A DNA stretch of 45,850 nucleotides from DASPJL01 sp035628645 (GCA_035628645.1 DASPJL010000066.1:1-45850), one strand, 5' to 3'. Shown: positions 31,646 to 41,058, counted from the stretch's first letter. A program made the numbers and translations. The notes: generated by a model not told the origin, from the letters alone.

Positions 31646-34237
31646 ATGCAAAGCAAAACCAATCTTTTACTATTACTTTATTTCTTTCTATTTTCTTCCT
31701 TTAATTGTAAATCTCAAACCAATCCTTCCGCAAAGGATTTGGAGGTTAAATGGAAAATCATTGAAAACAACCTGAAAAATAACCGAGGCTTTCTGTCACA
31801 ATTTACGATCATTAATAACGGAAACTCGACATTAAGTTCAGGGAACTGGAATATCTATTTCAATTTTCCAAGGATGGTAGATTCTCAATCCGTTACCGGA
31901 AAGGTAGGTATCATGCACCTTAATGGCGATTTCTTTAAGTTAACCCCAAAGGAAGATTTTAAATTAACGGCAGGGGACAGCATAATAATAGACTTTGTTT
32001 CCGGCGCATGGGCTTTAAATCAATCTGATGCGCCTGCGGGGTTATATATTGTTTTTAATGATTCGGCAGGAAAAGAGATGCAGCCGGAGATAATTTCTAA
32101 TTATTCGGTCGGTCCTTATCCCTGGGAAGTTTTGTCTTTCAGGTTTTCAAAAGATAAACCCGGTTTTATAACCAATGAAGGAACCTTTAATAAATACGCT
32201 AAACTAACCCACCTTCCTGAAGGTAAATTGCAACCGTTGATACCTACTCCGGTGACTTATCAGTATGGAAAGCAGAAGGTAATCATTGATGATTCCTATA
32301 GAATTATTGCAAACGAAGAGTTAAAGGAAGAGAAACTTTTTTTAGCCAATGCATTGAATGATCTATTAAAAAAACCTTTGGCTGAGGAAGGAGAAAATTA
32401 CATTGAACTTCTGATTGGAGATATTTCTTATGGCGGCAAAACATTATCGAAAGGCGATGAAGCTTACGAACTTACAGTAAAACCTGGCAAGATCCATATA
32501 AAAGGCAGCGATAAAGACGGCGTTTTTTATGGAATACAATCTTTAAAGGCGTTAATTCCGGTTGCGGCTTTAACTACTAAGAATGATAAAATCCCTTTGA
32601 AAGAAATTACCATCACTGATTTTCCGGGATTTCATTACAGAGGAATTCACCTGGATGTCGCTAGGAATTTTCAAAGTAAGGAATCTGTGCTTCAGCTGTT
32701 GGATTTGGCGGCCTTTTATAAGTTAAATAAATTCCATTTTCACATAACAGACGATGAAGGCTGGCGACTGGAAATTCCAAGTTTACCTGAGCTAACTAAA
32801 GTTGGGTCTAAACGCGGACATTCCTCAAATCCGGATAATGTTCTGCCTTCATTTGGTTCAGGACCTTCTGAGGATACTGAGGCTTCTTCGGGTAGTGGAT
32901 TTTATTCAAGAAAGGATTTTATAGAGATCCTTAAATATGCAAAAGAAAGGCATATAGAAGTGATTCCTGAACTGGATTTGCCTGGCCATGCACGGGCGGC
33001 AATCAAATCTATGGATGCACGTTACGCAAGATTAATGAAGGAAGGAAAACCGGACGAAGCTAAAAAATATTTATTAAGGGATCTTCAGGATAAATCAGAC
33101 TATTTATCTGTACAAATGTGGACGGATAATGTGGTATGCGTATGTGAACCTTCCGTTTACAATTTCATCGAAACTGTGGTACAGGATATGATTGACATGT
33201 ATAAAGAAGCTGATGCGCCTTTAACAACCATTCATACCGGGGGAGACGAAGTGCCTTTAGGTGTCTGGGAAAAGTCTCCTTCATGCCAAAAACTTATTGA
33301 CACGGATCCTCTTGTTGAAAATCACGGACAATTGTGGGATTATTATTTGACTAATTATGATAAGGTTCTGGATAAATACAACCTTAAAACAGCAGGATGG
33401 GAAGAAATAGCGTTGACAAAGTCGAAAACTGAAAACGGCGAGACGGTTCATGTTCCCAATCCAAAATTCACTGATGCCGGTTTTATTCCTTACGTATGGA
33501 ACAATATCAATGGGGCTGAGGATCTGGCGTATAAACTGGCAAATGCAGGATATCCGGTCGTACTTTCCGCTGTAACCAATCTATATTTTGACATGGCATA
33601 TAACCCTAACCCTGAGGAGATCGGGTATTATTGGGGCGGTAATGTAGATACCAGGAAAACTTATGAGTTTGTTCCCTTAAATGTTTTCTACAGCATGTTC
33701 GAAAATAGAGGGGAGCCAATAGACCAGCAAAAGCTTATGGAACGAAAGGAATCTCTGACTGAAAAAGGCAAAGAAAACATCATTGGGATCCAGGGGCAGT
33801 TATGGAGTGAAAATGTAACCAGTATCGAGCGGCAACAATATTTTATTTTCCCAAAATTGCTGGCTTTTTCAGAGGTAGCATGGGTGAAGACCCCCTCTTG
33901 GGCAAATGCTAAAAAACAACCTGAACGGCTTCAAAAGTTAGATTCTGCCTATAATGTTTTTGCAAATACCTTAGGACAACGAGAACTCGTGCGGCTAGAT
34001 GCAATAGGCGAAGGAATTAATTACAGAATATCACCTCCAGGTGCAGCAATAGAAAAAGGAATATTGAAGGCTAATGTGGAATTTCCAGGTTTTGCAATCA
34101 GGTATACCACCGATGGAACAGAACCAACATTATCGAGTACTCAATATAAAAATCCGGTATCAGTAAAAGGAACGGTAAAGCTTAAGGTATTTAATAGCAA
34201 TGGAAGAGGAAGCCGGACAATAGTTGTTAAAGAATAG
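31646..34237 (+). CDS. Beta-N-acetylhexosaminidase, GH20
   Basis: Exported 863-residue glycoside hydrolase that removes terminal GlcNAc/GalNAc, for instance from chitin oligosaccharides. A signal peptide ends near FSSFNCKSQ; the Cys may make it a lipoprotein, though the lipobox is poor. Domains in order are CHB_HEX carbohydrate-binding (about 33-170), GH20b (about 190-320), GH20 catalytic barrel (about 325-770) and a CHB_HEX_C-like beta-sandwich (about 785-863, with TDGTEPTLSS). The catalytic Asp-Glu pair is 534-535 in HTGGDEVPLG. Other signatures are FHYRGIHLDVARNF, FHFHITDDEGWRLEIP, VIPELDLPGHARAA and GIQGQLWSE. It ends at a strong terminator. Confidence 0.95.
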   Translation: MQSKTNLLLLLYFFLFSSFNCKSQTNPSAKDLEVKWKIIENNLKNNRGFLSQFTIINNGNSTLSSGNWNIYFNFPRMVDSQSVTGKVGIMHLNGDFFKLTPKEDFKLTAGDSIIIDFVSGAWALNQSDAPAGLYIVFNDSAGKEMQPEIISNYSVGPYPWEVLSFRFSKDKPGFITNEGTFNKYAKLTHLPEGKLQPLIPTPVTYQYGKQKVIIDDSYRIIANEELKEEKLFLANALNDLLKKPLAEEGENYIELLIGDISYGGKTLSKGDEAYELTVKPGKIHIKGSDKDGVFYGIQSLKALIPVAALTTKNDKIPLKEITITDFPGFHYRGIHLDVARNFQSKESVLQLLDLAAFYKLNKFHFHITDDEGWRLEIPSLPELTKVGSKRGHSSNPDNVLPSFGSGPSEDTEASSGSGFYSRKDFIEILKYAKERHIEVIPELDLPGHARAAIKSMDARYARLMKEGKPDEAKKYLLRDLQDKSDYLSVQMWTDNVVCVCEPSVYNFIETVVQDMIDMYKEADAPLTTIHTGGDEVPLGVWEKSPSCQKLIDTDPLVENHGQLWDYYLTNYDKVLDKYNLKTAGWEEIALTKSKTENGETVHVPNPKFTDAGFIPYVWNNINGAEDLAYKLANAGYPVVLSAVTNLYFDMAYNPNPEEIGYYWGGNVDTRKTYEFVPLNVFYSMFENRGEPIDQQKLMERKESLTEKGKENIIGIQGQLWSENVTSIERQQYFIFPKLLAFSEVAWVKTPSWANAKKQPERLQKLDSAYNVFANTLGQRELVRLDAIGEGINYRISPPGAAIEKGILKANVEFPGFAIRYTTDGTEPTLSSTQYKNPVSVKGTVKLKVFNSNGRGSRTIVVKE

Positions 34238-34265
34238 GGAAATATTCCGGTTAAACTTTTTCTGT

Positions 34266-34299
34266 AACCTAACAGGTTTTAAAAACCTGTTAGGTTTTT
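34266..34299 (+). terminator. Terminator after the GH20 gene
   Basis: Perfect 14-bp stem (34266-34279 with 34283-34296) with a 3-nt loop followed by TTT. It lies 28 bp after the GH20 stop and 22 bp before the end of the convergent GNAT gene. Confidence 0.88.
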
Positions 34300-34321
34300 G
34301 ATAGTACTGATTTTTTGAAGA

Positions 34322-34777
34322 TTATTCCAGGTTTTTAGCCATGCAAACACTTACAGGAATATGTTTATATGGGCCATAATTTTCAATTTGAGTATATCCT
34401 AGTTTAGAATATAAGGATATTGCTTCCGGTTGCTTAATTCCTGTTTCGAGTTTTACTATGCTATAGCCTTCTTCCTTCGCCCAACATTCCAGTTCCGTTA
34501 ATATAAGATTTGCAACACCAAGACCCCGTGTTTTAGGTAATACATACATTCTTTTAATTTCAGCCTCTTTTGAATCTTCACCAGGACGAAAACAGCCACA
34601 GCCTACAGCGTTATTGTCTTTAAAAGCTACCACTACTTTCGCCGATCCATCCATTTTGTTTAGCAGGTTAAATTTTTCCTGATCTGTTGAGTATCTTATT
34701 GAAAGTTCGATATCCAGTTTGGAAACTAAAGAAATAAAATCCTTATTATGCACGTCAGTGCGAATTACATTGAACAT
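34322..34777 (-). CDS. GNAT family N-acetyltransferase
   Basis: A 151-residue acetyl-CoA-dependent acetyltransferase. The acetyl-CoA-binding region has EIKRMYVLPKTRGLGVANLI (about 73-92), with the pyrophosphate loop R-G-L-G-V-A, and the late segment EAISLYSKLGYTQIENYGPY (about 118-137) is typical. The acceptor substrate cannot be predicted. It has its own promoter-like sequence. The upstream DoxX gene is on the same strand with a 67-bp gap. Confidence 0.92.
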   Translation of the reverse strand: MFNVIRTDVHNKDFISLVSKLDIELSIRYSTDQEKFNLLNKMDGSAKVVVAFKDNNAVGCGCFRPGEDSKEAEIKRMYVLPKTRGLGVANLILTELECWAKEEGYSIVKLETGIKQPEAISLYSKLGYTQIENYGPYKHIPVSVCMAKNLE

Positions 34778-34794
34778 AAGCTATAAAATATGTA

Positions 34795-34825
34795 CAAATC
34801 TAACGTAAGTGATACTTAAGGCAAG
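34795..34825 (-). promoter_or_regulatory. Promoter of the GNAT gene
   Basis: On the minus strand CTTG (34825-34822), a 19-bp spacer and TAGATTTG (34802-34795), a perfect TAnnTTTG, lie 17 bp before the ATG. The -33 box has one mismatch. Confidence 0.6.
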
Positions 34826-34844
34826 TGGAAAATCACTGATAACA

Positions 34845-35252
34845 TCAATTCTGTTTACTGTCCAATGCATATTTTCCTGCCCCCTGAAATAAAAACAGTA
34901 TAGAAGCAAAGAGGATGGCAAGTGCCGGAGTCATCCCTTCAAATGTGTCATTCAAGTGAACCATCAATAAAGCTATAAGAAAATTGCCAATCATCAGTAG
35001 GGCAGCCAACCGAATTTTGAAGCCCAGAATAATCATAATTCCGGCTATAAACTGAACATACACCGAAACAACTGCACTGGCTACCGGAAAGGGAAAATGA
35101 AAATTTTCAAGAAAAGCAGCGAACTCCATCATTTGCTTCCATGAAAAAATATTGTCTACAACGCCGTATATAAGCCTAACTCCTACAAACAATCGAAGAA
35201 ACAAAACGCCCATGTCCTTTCTGCTTTTGAACCATAAAAAGAAGGTTGACAT
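34845..35252 (-). CDS. DoxX family membrane protein
   Basis: A 135-residue four-helix integral membrane protein. MGVLFLRLFVGVRLIYGVVD (about 14-33) is the DoxX-like first helix, followed by FPFPVASAVVSVYVQFIAGI and two further helices. Family members are linked to respiratory or redox functions, with no defined reaction here. The gene starts one base after the stop of the DUF3820 gene on the same strand, so the two are co-transcribed. Confidence 0.88.
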   Translation of the reverse strand: MSTFFLWFKSRKDMGVLFLRLFVGVRLIYGVVDNIFSWKQMMEFAAFLENFHFPFPVASAVVSVYVQFIAGIMIILGFKIRLAALLMIGNFLIALLMVHLNDTFEGMTPALAILFASILFLFQGAGKYALDSKQN

Positions 35253-35253
35253 G

Positions 35254-35487
35254 CTATTTCTTTTTGTTTTTGATGGGTTTAAATAAATATTCCAGTCCGT
35301 TAAGTTTTATTTCGTAGGATAAGCCAATCATGTTTCCAAGCTCCCCTTTCGGAAAGCCTTTCTGTTTGAACCATACAAGATATGATTCGGGAAGGTCGAG
35401 GACAAGCCAATCCTTATACTTTCCGAACGGCATTCTCATTTTAATAAATTTTTCCAGATATTCCCTATTGTTAAGTTGATCAATCAT
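35254..35487 (-). CDS. DUF3820 family protein
   Basis: A 77-residue soluble protein matching DUF3820: MPFGKYKDWLVLDLPESYLV (about 19-38), WFKQKGFPKGELG and LSYEIKLNGLEYLFKP. The biochemical role is not established. First gene of a two-gene unit with DoxX. A box TAGCTTTA, one mismatch from the -7 consensus, lies upstream but lacks a good -33. Confidence 0.9.
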   Translation of the reverse strand: MIDQLNNREYLEKFIKMRMPFGKYKDWLVLDLPESYLVWFKQKGFPKGELGNMIGLSYEIKLNGLEYLFKPIKNKKK

Positions 35488-35578
35488 GCTTTCAAGAAAT
35501 AGATTTTAAAGCTAATAATTATATCTTTAATGTATTTCAGAAGGTACTTTAAAAAATATAATTTTAATCAAAAGTAAA

Positions 35579-36022
35579 ATGATACAAGATTTTATTAAAC
35601 TATATGACCGTGACCTAAATAAGCTCAGCCAAGAAATAGAAGCATTTAAAGAAGAACAAAATATCTGGAAGACAACAGGAAATATTAAAAATTCATCCGG
35701 GAATCTTTGTTTGCACCTTATAGGAAACCTCAGCACTTTTATTTGTAAAAACTTAGGCGGCTTTGAATATACAAGAGACAGAGAAGCAGAATTCAATTCA
35801 AAGGATATTTCAAGAGATGTCCTTTTAAAACAAATTCAAGCGTTGAAGATCTCTGTAAATGAAACATTTAAAAAGCTTCAGGAGCAGGATTTAGAAAAAA
35901 AATACCCTGAAAATCTATTTGGTTATGACATGACCACCGGCTTTTTTTTAATTCATTTGGCCGCCCATCTTTCTTACCATTTAGGTCAAATCAATTATTT
36001 AAGAAGAATATTAGAGGAATAA
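35579..36022 (+). CDS. DinB-like (DUF1572-type) four-helix protein
   Basis: A 147-residue predicted four-helix bundle. Candidate metal ligands sit at the family positions: His46 in NLCLHLIGNL, and His126 and His134 in FFLIHLAAHLSYHLGQINY. DinB-family proteins include thiol-dependent transferases, but this one cannot be assigned a reaction. Its TAA stop directly abuts the stop codon of the convergent sensor kinase gene, with no intergenic base. Confidence 0.88.
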   Translation: MIQDFIKLYDRDLNKLSQEIEAFKEEQNIWKTTGNIKNSSGNLCLHLIGNLSTFICKNLGGFEYTRDREAEFNSKDISRDVLLKQIQALKISVNETFKKLQEQDLEKKYPENLFGYDMTTGFFLIHLAAHLSYHLGQINYLRRILEE

Positions 36023-39000
36023 TTACAAATGATTTATTCTCTCCTTCACTTTTGTCCCATTCATCTTGTAGCCTGATATCGGATCCCTGAAATTCCTTAT
36101 TCCTACGGGAATTTTGATGACAACGGTTGTCCCGGCAGATTTTCCATCCTCATCCATTTCATCAACTATTTTTAAATCTGCTGAATAATCCTGCTTTTTC
36201 ATGAATTTGATTCTTTCTTTTATAATCCGGATTCCAAAAGATTGATTGCCTGTAGTGAAATTGTTCTTTTTAATTCTGGAAGCTTCTTCCCTTCCTATTC
36301 CGTCATCCATAATCTTGCACATAAGGACATTGTGGGAATGAAGTTTAAAATAAACAGAGAGGTTCCTTGGGCCTTTTTTATTCATGAGTCCATGCCACAG
36401 CGCATTTTCCACAAAGGGCTGGATAAGAAAAGAAGGAATAATGACTTCTTCCAGGTCAATTTGAGGATCAATATCTATATCATAGTGAAATTGCTGATCA
36501 AACCTTAAAGCTTCGAGTTCCAGATAAAGTTCAAGAAGTGTCAGTTCATCTTCTAAGGTAATAAAATTTTTCTCTGACCCCTGCAATAGATTTCTAAGCA
36601 GCTTTGAAAACTTATCCAGGTAATAGGTTGCCTGATCTTGCTTGTTAATTAAAATAAGTTCCTGGATTGAGTTAAGGCAATTAAAGATAAAATGAGGGTT
36701 CATTTGTGCGATCAAGGCTTTTATTTCAAGTTCTGCAATAAGCTTGCTCGTTCTTATTTTCTCCTGGATCCTGGATTTTACGTTCCTGAAAATTAAACTC
36801 CCGACAATAATTACGAACAAAAGCACTATTGATTTGAACCACCACGTTTCCCAAAAGGGAGGCATTATCGTGATTTTCAGATTAATATTTTGCGTGCTCC
36901 AAACACCTTCGTTGTTGGATGCTTTGACTTCAAAGGTATACTCACCTGACGCCAGATTTGTATAAGTCGCCGATCTTTTATTTCCTATGTAATTCCAGTT
37001 GTTTTCAAATCCCAGGAGTCTGTAAGCGTATTGATTCCTTTCAGGTTTTATAAAATTCAGCGCGACAAACTCAAAAGTCAAAACCGACTGATGGTAAGGC
37101 ATTACAATATTTGTTGTCTCATTAATGTGCTTTTTTAAGGGAGAGGCTGAATGGTTTATGGGAACTTCTTTGTTGAAAATTTTAAAACCGGTAAGCGCAA
37201 GTTGGGGAGGAAATTCATTGTGTTGCGTATTCAGGGCCTCTTCAGGAACAAAAAGACTGAAACCGTTACTTCCTCCAAACAAAAATTCTCCTTTCCTGGT
37301 TTTTAAAAAAGCATTGTGGTTGAAATGATTGTCTTGCAAACCATCGTTGACGAAATAGCTTTTAATTTTTCCTGTTTTAATTTCCAGTCTAGCAAGACCT
37401 TTTCTGGTTGCTATCCATAGGTTGCCTCTCTCATCGCCTAGAATTCCTGAAATCATATTGTCCGGAAGTCCGTTTTTTTCTTTGAAACTGATAAATGCGT
37501 TTTTTGATTCTTCAAATACATTCAATCCTCCTTCAAAAGTGCCCACCCATAAGTTTCCCTGGTAGTCGCTGTTTATTGTTTTGATCCAATTGCTGCTTAG
37601 GCTATTAGCCTTGTTTGGCTCATTTCTGATAACTATAAAATCCTTTGTTTTTTCATCAAAAAGATTTAAGCCGTCCTGAGTCGCCACCCATATCCTTTTC
37701 TCCGAATCCTCATGCAGCGACCGAACCATGTTGTTACTGAGGTTTGAATTGACAATAGTATAAGGAGTGAATTTGTTTTTCTCCTGGTCATAAAGGTTAA
37801 GTCCATGATTGGTTCCTGCCCAGATCCTTTTTTTACTATCCTCAAGCAGACACCAGATTATATTGTCACTTAGCGAGGATTTGTCGTTTGTAGAATAGGT
37901 AGTGAAAGTATTGGTTTGGGGATTAAACCTGCACAATCCCCCTAAATAGGTCCCGATCCATAAGTTTTCCTGGTGATCGATGAGCAGTGACATAATCCTG
38001 TTGTCACTTAAGCCATTTTTTTTCCTTTTTATGTGAATATAATTTGTAAACTTCCCAAGGCTGCGATCAAAATAGGAAAGTCCGCCTCCGTCCGTTCCGA
38101 TCCAGATATTTCCTTTTTTGTCTTCGGAAAAGGCCATCACAGAACTTATTCCATTAAAGGTGGGAACCTTGTAATGAACAAAAGCTTCTGCATTTTGATT
38201 GAAAAAGTTAATTCCCCCGGCATATGTTCCTACCCAGACTCCGCCGCGTCCGTCTCCGGTGATACATCTTATTACATTGTTGTTGAGGCTTTTTGAGTTG
38301 TAGGATGTATGAAGAAAATGACGAAATGTCTTCTTATCCGGATCAAAGACATCAATGCCATTGCCATCCGTTCCGATCCAGATTTTACCGGTTTCGTCTT
38401 CCCATATGCTTTGGGTAAGATTATTGGATAGGCTATTATTTTCCTCAGGATTATTCAAATATCTTTTGAATGTACCTGTAGTCGAATTAAAAGCATTTAT
38501 TCCTCCACCATAGGTAGCAATCCAGATCTGCTGATTCTGGTCTGTAATTATTTTTCTTATATCATTTGCACTTAAAGAACGAGGGTCCTTCGGATCGTTT
38601 ATATATCTTTTGAATTTTTTATTTCCGAAGTTATACACATAGATTCCCTGGGGTGTTCCCATCCAAAGATTCCCTGATTTATCTTGGGCTATAGAAGAAA
38701 CAGTATTGTAGACTTCCTTTGTATTGTCAAATAAATGTGGAAAAGGTTTTTTGAACTCCTTCCTTTCTTCATCATATAAATAAATACCTTTATCCCCTCC
38801 TACCCATAACTTGTTGCTTTTGTCCTGGTAAATGGACCTCATTGAAATTCCGGAAAAGAAGTGACCTTCAAAACGATCAGTATCGCGATTGTATAGGTCA
38901 AGTCCTTTCTCCGACCCTACCCAGATTCTTTGTTTATTGTCCTCATAAACAACATACACAATATTGCTCTGGATACTAAAAGAATCTTCTTCGTCAGATC

Positions 39001-39301
39001 TGAAATTAATAAATGTATATCCATCATAACGACAAACACCATTTTCAGTAGCCATCCAGATAAATCCTCTAGAATCCTTGATTACCGCATTTACAGTATT
39101 GCTTGGTAACCCGTCTTCGACCGTAAGATGCGAAAATTTTAAATCCCTCTCGTAGGCATATAGTTTGTTTTTTTGCTGGCTTTTGGAATCCATGTCTGAA
39201 AGGGCCAGAACTGTCGTTCTTTCCTGAGCATATGAATTTAATATCAGGATAAATAAAAGAATAGCATGGAAAATTCCTTTTTTGAAGATAAGAAAGATCA
39301 T
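36023..39301 (-). CDS. Reg_prop beta-propeller sensor histidine kinase (LytS/YehU-type)
   Basis: A 1092-residue membrane sensor kinase. A signal peptide or first hydrophobic segment (1-25) is followed by a long periplasmic two-component propeller region (about 50-700) with more than a dozen blades of the form GNLWIGT, KRIWVAT and GNLWVGT. A Y_Y_Y domain (about 735-805) and one membrane helix near 820-838 follow. The His_kinase domain has LIAQMNPHFIFNCLNSIQEL with the phosphoacceptor His870. An HATPase domain (about 950-1070) has ENALWHGL and GIGREEASR. This architecture differs from the hybrid systems that carry an AraC output: there is no receiver or DNA-binding part. LytS-type kinases normally pair with a LytTR regulator, and none is adjacent. 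Confidence 0.93.
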   Translation of the reverse strand: MIFLIFKKGIFHAILLFILILNSYAQERTTVLALSDMDSKSQQKNKLYAYERDLKFSHLTVEDGLPSNTVNAVIKDSRGFIWMATENGVCRYDGYTFINFRSDEEDSFSIQSNIVYVVYEDNKQRIWVGSEKGLDLYNRDTDRFEGHFFSGISMRSIYQDKSNKLWVGGDKGIYLYDEERKEFKKPFPHLFDNTKEVYNTVSSIAQDKSGNLWMGTPQGIYVYNFGNKKFKRYINDPKDPRSLSANDIRKIITDQNQQIWIATYGGGINAFNSTTGTFKRYLNNPEENNSLSNNLTQSIWEDETGKIWIGTDGNGIDVFDPDKKTFRHFLHTSYNSKSLNNNVIRCITGDGRGGVWVGTYAGGINFFNQNAEAFVHYKVPTFNGISSVMAFSEDKKGNIWIGTDGGGLSYFDRSLGKFTNYIHIKRKKNGLSDNRIMSLLIDHQENLWIGTYLGGLCRFNPQTNTFTTYSTNDKSSLSDNIIWCLLEDSKKRIWAGTNHGLNLYDQEKNKFTPYTIVNSNLSNNMVRSLHEDSEKRIWVATQDGLNLFDEKTKDFIVIRNEPNKANSLSSNWIKTINSDYQGNLWVGTFEGGLNVFEESKNAFISFKEKNGLPDNMISGILGDERGNLWIATRKGLARLEIKTGKIKSYFVNDGLQDNHFNHNAFLKTRKGEFLFGGSNGFSLFVPEEALNTQHNEFPPQLALTGFKIFNKEVPINHSASPLKKHINETTNIVMPYHQSVLTFEFVALNFIKPERNQYAYRLLGFENNWNYIGNKRSATYTNLASGEYTFEVKASNNEGVWSTQNINLKITIMPPFWETWWFKSIVLLFVIIVGSLIFRNVKSRIQEKIRTSKLIAELEIKALIAQMNPHFIFNCLNSIQELILINKQDQATYYLDKFSKLLRNLLQGSEKNFITLEDELTLLELYLELEALRFDQQFHYDIDIDPQIDLEEVIIPSFLIQPFVENALWHGLMNKKGPRNLSVYFKLHSHNVLMCKIMDDGIGREEASRIKKNNFTTGNQSFGIRIIKERIKFMKKQDYSADLKIVDEMDEDGKSAGTTVVIKIPVGIRNFRDPISGYKMNGTKVKERINHL

Positions 39302-39369
39302 GAAGGAAGGATATTATAAAATTATTTTTAACAATCCAGGCCATAGAAAGGTATACCCTCATAAAAAGT

Positions 39370-39386
39370 TAAGATAGACTATCTTA
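39370..39386. promoter_or_regulatory. Palindrome upstream of the sensor kinase gene
   Basis: TAAGATAG-A-CTATCTTA is a perfect palindrome with one central base, 69-85 bp before the kinase start codon. It is of the size expected for a dimeric regulator site. No regulator is assigned. Confidence 0.4.
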
Positions 39387-39605
39387 ATAAAGAGAATATG
39401 TTCTTTTGAATTTAAAAACAACGAATCATACCAATGGTATCGGCCTTTTTTTCTTTTTTTTAGATTGGATTTTTCATCAGGAAACTAAAAAGTATATGAA
39501 AATCCCTTTTTACACTCCTAGCAGAGCTTAAACTTTCTCTTAGGTTTTGAAAATATAGTGAATCTTTATTTAAAAAGAGAAATAATTTATTTTTTAGTTG
39601 GAAGA
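39387..39605. other. Gene-free AT-rich stretch
   Basis: Between the kinase upstream palindrome and the repeat before the Dph6-like gene there is no supported gene. The start of the kinase transcript should be nearby but no convincing promoter is visible; TACCTTTC near 39346-39353 is one mismatch off on the minus strand and has no -33. Confidence 0.4.
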
Positions 39606-39656
39606 TGGAAGCGCGAAGTTGGAAGTAAAGGACCTCCCGCTTCCAACTTCAGCCTT
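39606..39656. repeat. Inverted repeat GAAGTTGGAAG / CTTCCAACTTC
   Basis: Perfect 11-bp arms at 39615-39625 and 39640-39650, with related TGGAAG and CTTCCA words further out, immediately beyond the stop of the minus-strand Dph6-like gene. GGAAG-rich palindromes of this kind are familiar intergenic repeats in Bacteroidetes (from memory). Confidence 0.6.
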
Positions 39657-39662
39657 CCACCA

Positions 39663-40340
39663 TTAACACATTTCAATGAACCAATAGGCGTTATGTTTTA
39701 TTCGTTCTCCAAAAACGACGGGTATTTCATTGGCAAAGAGGGGGCAGTTCACCACCAATGTGTGATATTCGCCATTTTCGCCACAAGCATCTACACCAAG
39801 GGATTCAATTTTATCAATTAAAGTTTCATCCAAAAGTTTACCTAGAAAATCCTGTCCCATTGTTTCATTGCAGGAAACAATATAAGTTTTTATTCCTGAC
39901 CGGATCATTTCTGACACCAGCGCTCTTCTTTCTTTTTGCCAAAGGGGAAGAAAAGCCTTAATTCCTGCAGCTTTGCAGACTTTTTCTTCCCACGCTCTGT
40001 GAGCTTCAAGGTCTATATCTCCAAATACAGCGCTACTTGTTTTTTCTTCTTCTACCAACTGTTTTAAAGCCCCAATAAACTTTTCCTCATATTGCTCCCA
40101 CGAAGCAGGAATATTTTTAATGGGAAGATTAAGTGCTTTTGCCTGAGCTTGAAGAATATCTGCTGGAATACCATGACTCCTGCTTATTAGCCCTTTTTCA
40201 TTCATCATATTTAATAGAACCTTTGGCTGCCAGCCAAGTTCAATTGCCTTCATAAATGCAAAGCAACTGTCCTTTCCACCACTCCAACTGGAAATGAAGG
40301 ATAGAGGTACGAGGTTTGAGGATTGAGGGCGTTTATCCAT
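39663..40340 (-). CDS. Dph6-like ATP pyrophosphatase (diphthine-ammonia ligase family)
   Basis: A 225-residue PP-loop ATPase that adenylates a carboxylate or similar group. The PP-loop SSWSGGKDSCFAFMKA is at about 17-32. Further family segments are SRSHGIP, FGDIDLEAHRAW (about 106-117), PLWQKER and the C-terminal GENGEYHTLVV (about 191-201). In eukaryotes and archaea Dph6 amidates diphthine; bacteria lack diphthamide, so the bacterial substrate is unknown. The start ATG is close to a tryptophan-free, poorly conserved lead-in of 14 residues, so an internal start is possible but no good candidate exists. Confidence 0.9.
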   Translation of the reverse strand: MDKRPQSSNLVPLSFISSWSGGKDSCFAFMKAIELGWQPKVLLNMMNEKGLISRSHGIPADILQAQAKALNLPIKNIPASWEQYEEKFIGALKQLVEEEKTSSAVFGDIDLEAHRAWEEKVCKAAGIKAFLPLWQKERRALVSEMIRSGIKTYIVSCNETMGQDFLGKLLDETLIDKIESLGVDACGENGEYHTLVVNCPLFANEIPVVFGERIKHNAYWFIEMC

Positions 40341-40376
40341 TAAGTTTTATAACTTGAAGGTTCATTTTCAGCTCTT

Positions 40377-40934
40377 TTAAAAATCAGCCACTCCACCGGA
40401 CACAATAAATTTCATCAAATCAGCGCCATTGGCTTTTACTGGAGTTACCTGTTCCCTGGGTACAATGAAAAGATTCCCTGAAATATTATAAGAATGAGGA
40501 AAATAAACAGCTACTTTATCCATCAGGCCCAGTCGGGAAAGATCAGGTTGAGTAACAAATCCAAGTCTTTGAATAGTAGAGTCTTTGGCAAGGTTTACTA
40601 AAACAGGTTGGTTGAATTTTTTCTTTTTCCCCACAAATGCACTAGTAAGGTCTTTGATGGAAGTATAAACCAATCCTAAAAGAGGGATCTTTTTTACTAC
40701 GGATTCAAGACCATCTATCACTGGCTGGGCCAGGAAATGCGACCCAAAATAACCTAGCATAGTAATAAAAGTCACTATAATTAAAAACCCGAGTCCAGGA
40801 ATATTAATAAGCAGCAGGCTATCTATCCAGGCAATTAAGGCAACTACCATATAAAGTGTGATGCCTATCGGAGCAACATACAACAACCCTTGAAAAAAAT
40901 ACTTTAAAAATAATCTCATTTGTTTTTCTACCAT
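40377..40934 (-). CDS. DUF502 family membrane protein
   Basis: A 185-residue protein with two membrane helices near the N-terminus (about 11-35 and 43-66) and a soluble C-terminal domain. Family features include GLLYVAPIGITLYMV, IPLLGLVYTSIKDLTSAFVG and FPHSYNISGNLFIVPREQV. Function is not established. An alternative ATG at 40919 (MRLFLKYFF) would remove five residues and is equally plausible. It lies 36 bp upstream of the Dph6-like gene on the same strand, and the two are probably co-transcribed. Confidence 0.92.
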   Translation of the reverse strand: MVEKQMRLFLKYFFQGLLYVAPIGITLYMVVALIAWIDSLLLINIPGLGFLIIVTFITMLGYFGSHFLAQPVIDGLESVVKKIPLLGLVYTSIKDLTSAFVGKKKKFNQPVLVNLAKDSTIQRLGFVTQPDLSRLGLMDKVAVYFPHSYNISGNLFIVPREQVTPVKANGADLMKFIVSGGVADF

Positions 40935-41008
40935 ATTAGGGTATAAAGATGAGCAAAGCCAAATGAAGAAAAAAGCGATAAGAGGAAAGAAGGTATTTTT
41001 TAATCTAT

Positions 41009-41041
41009 ATTGTAGAAGTTTTATTAAATTAATTATCTTTG
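41009..41041 (+). promoter_or_regulatory. Promoter of tRNA-Arg
   Basis: ATTG (41009-41012), a 21-bp spacer and TATCTTTG (41034-41041), a perfect TAnnTTTG, lie 17 bp before the tRNA 5' end. Confidence 0.7.
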
Positions 41042-41058
41042 CGCCTCTCTAAATATCC

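Noticed and set aside
36020..36025. Abutting stop codons of the DinB-like and kinase genes as a special regulatory feature
   Set aside because: Zero-length convergent gaps are unusual, but I see no structure or motif there beyond the stops themselves.
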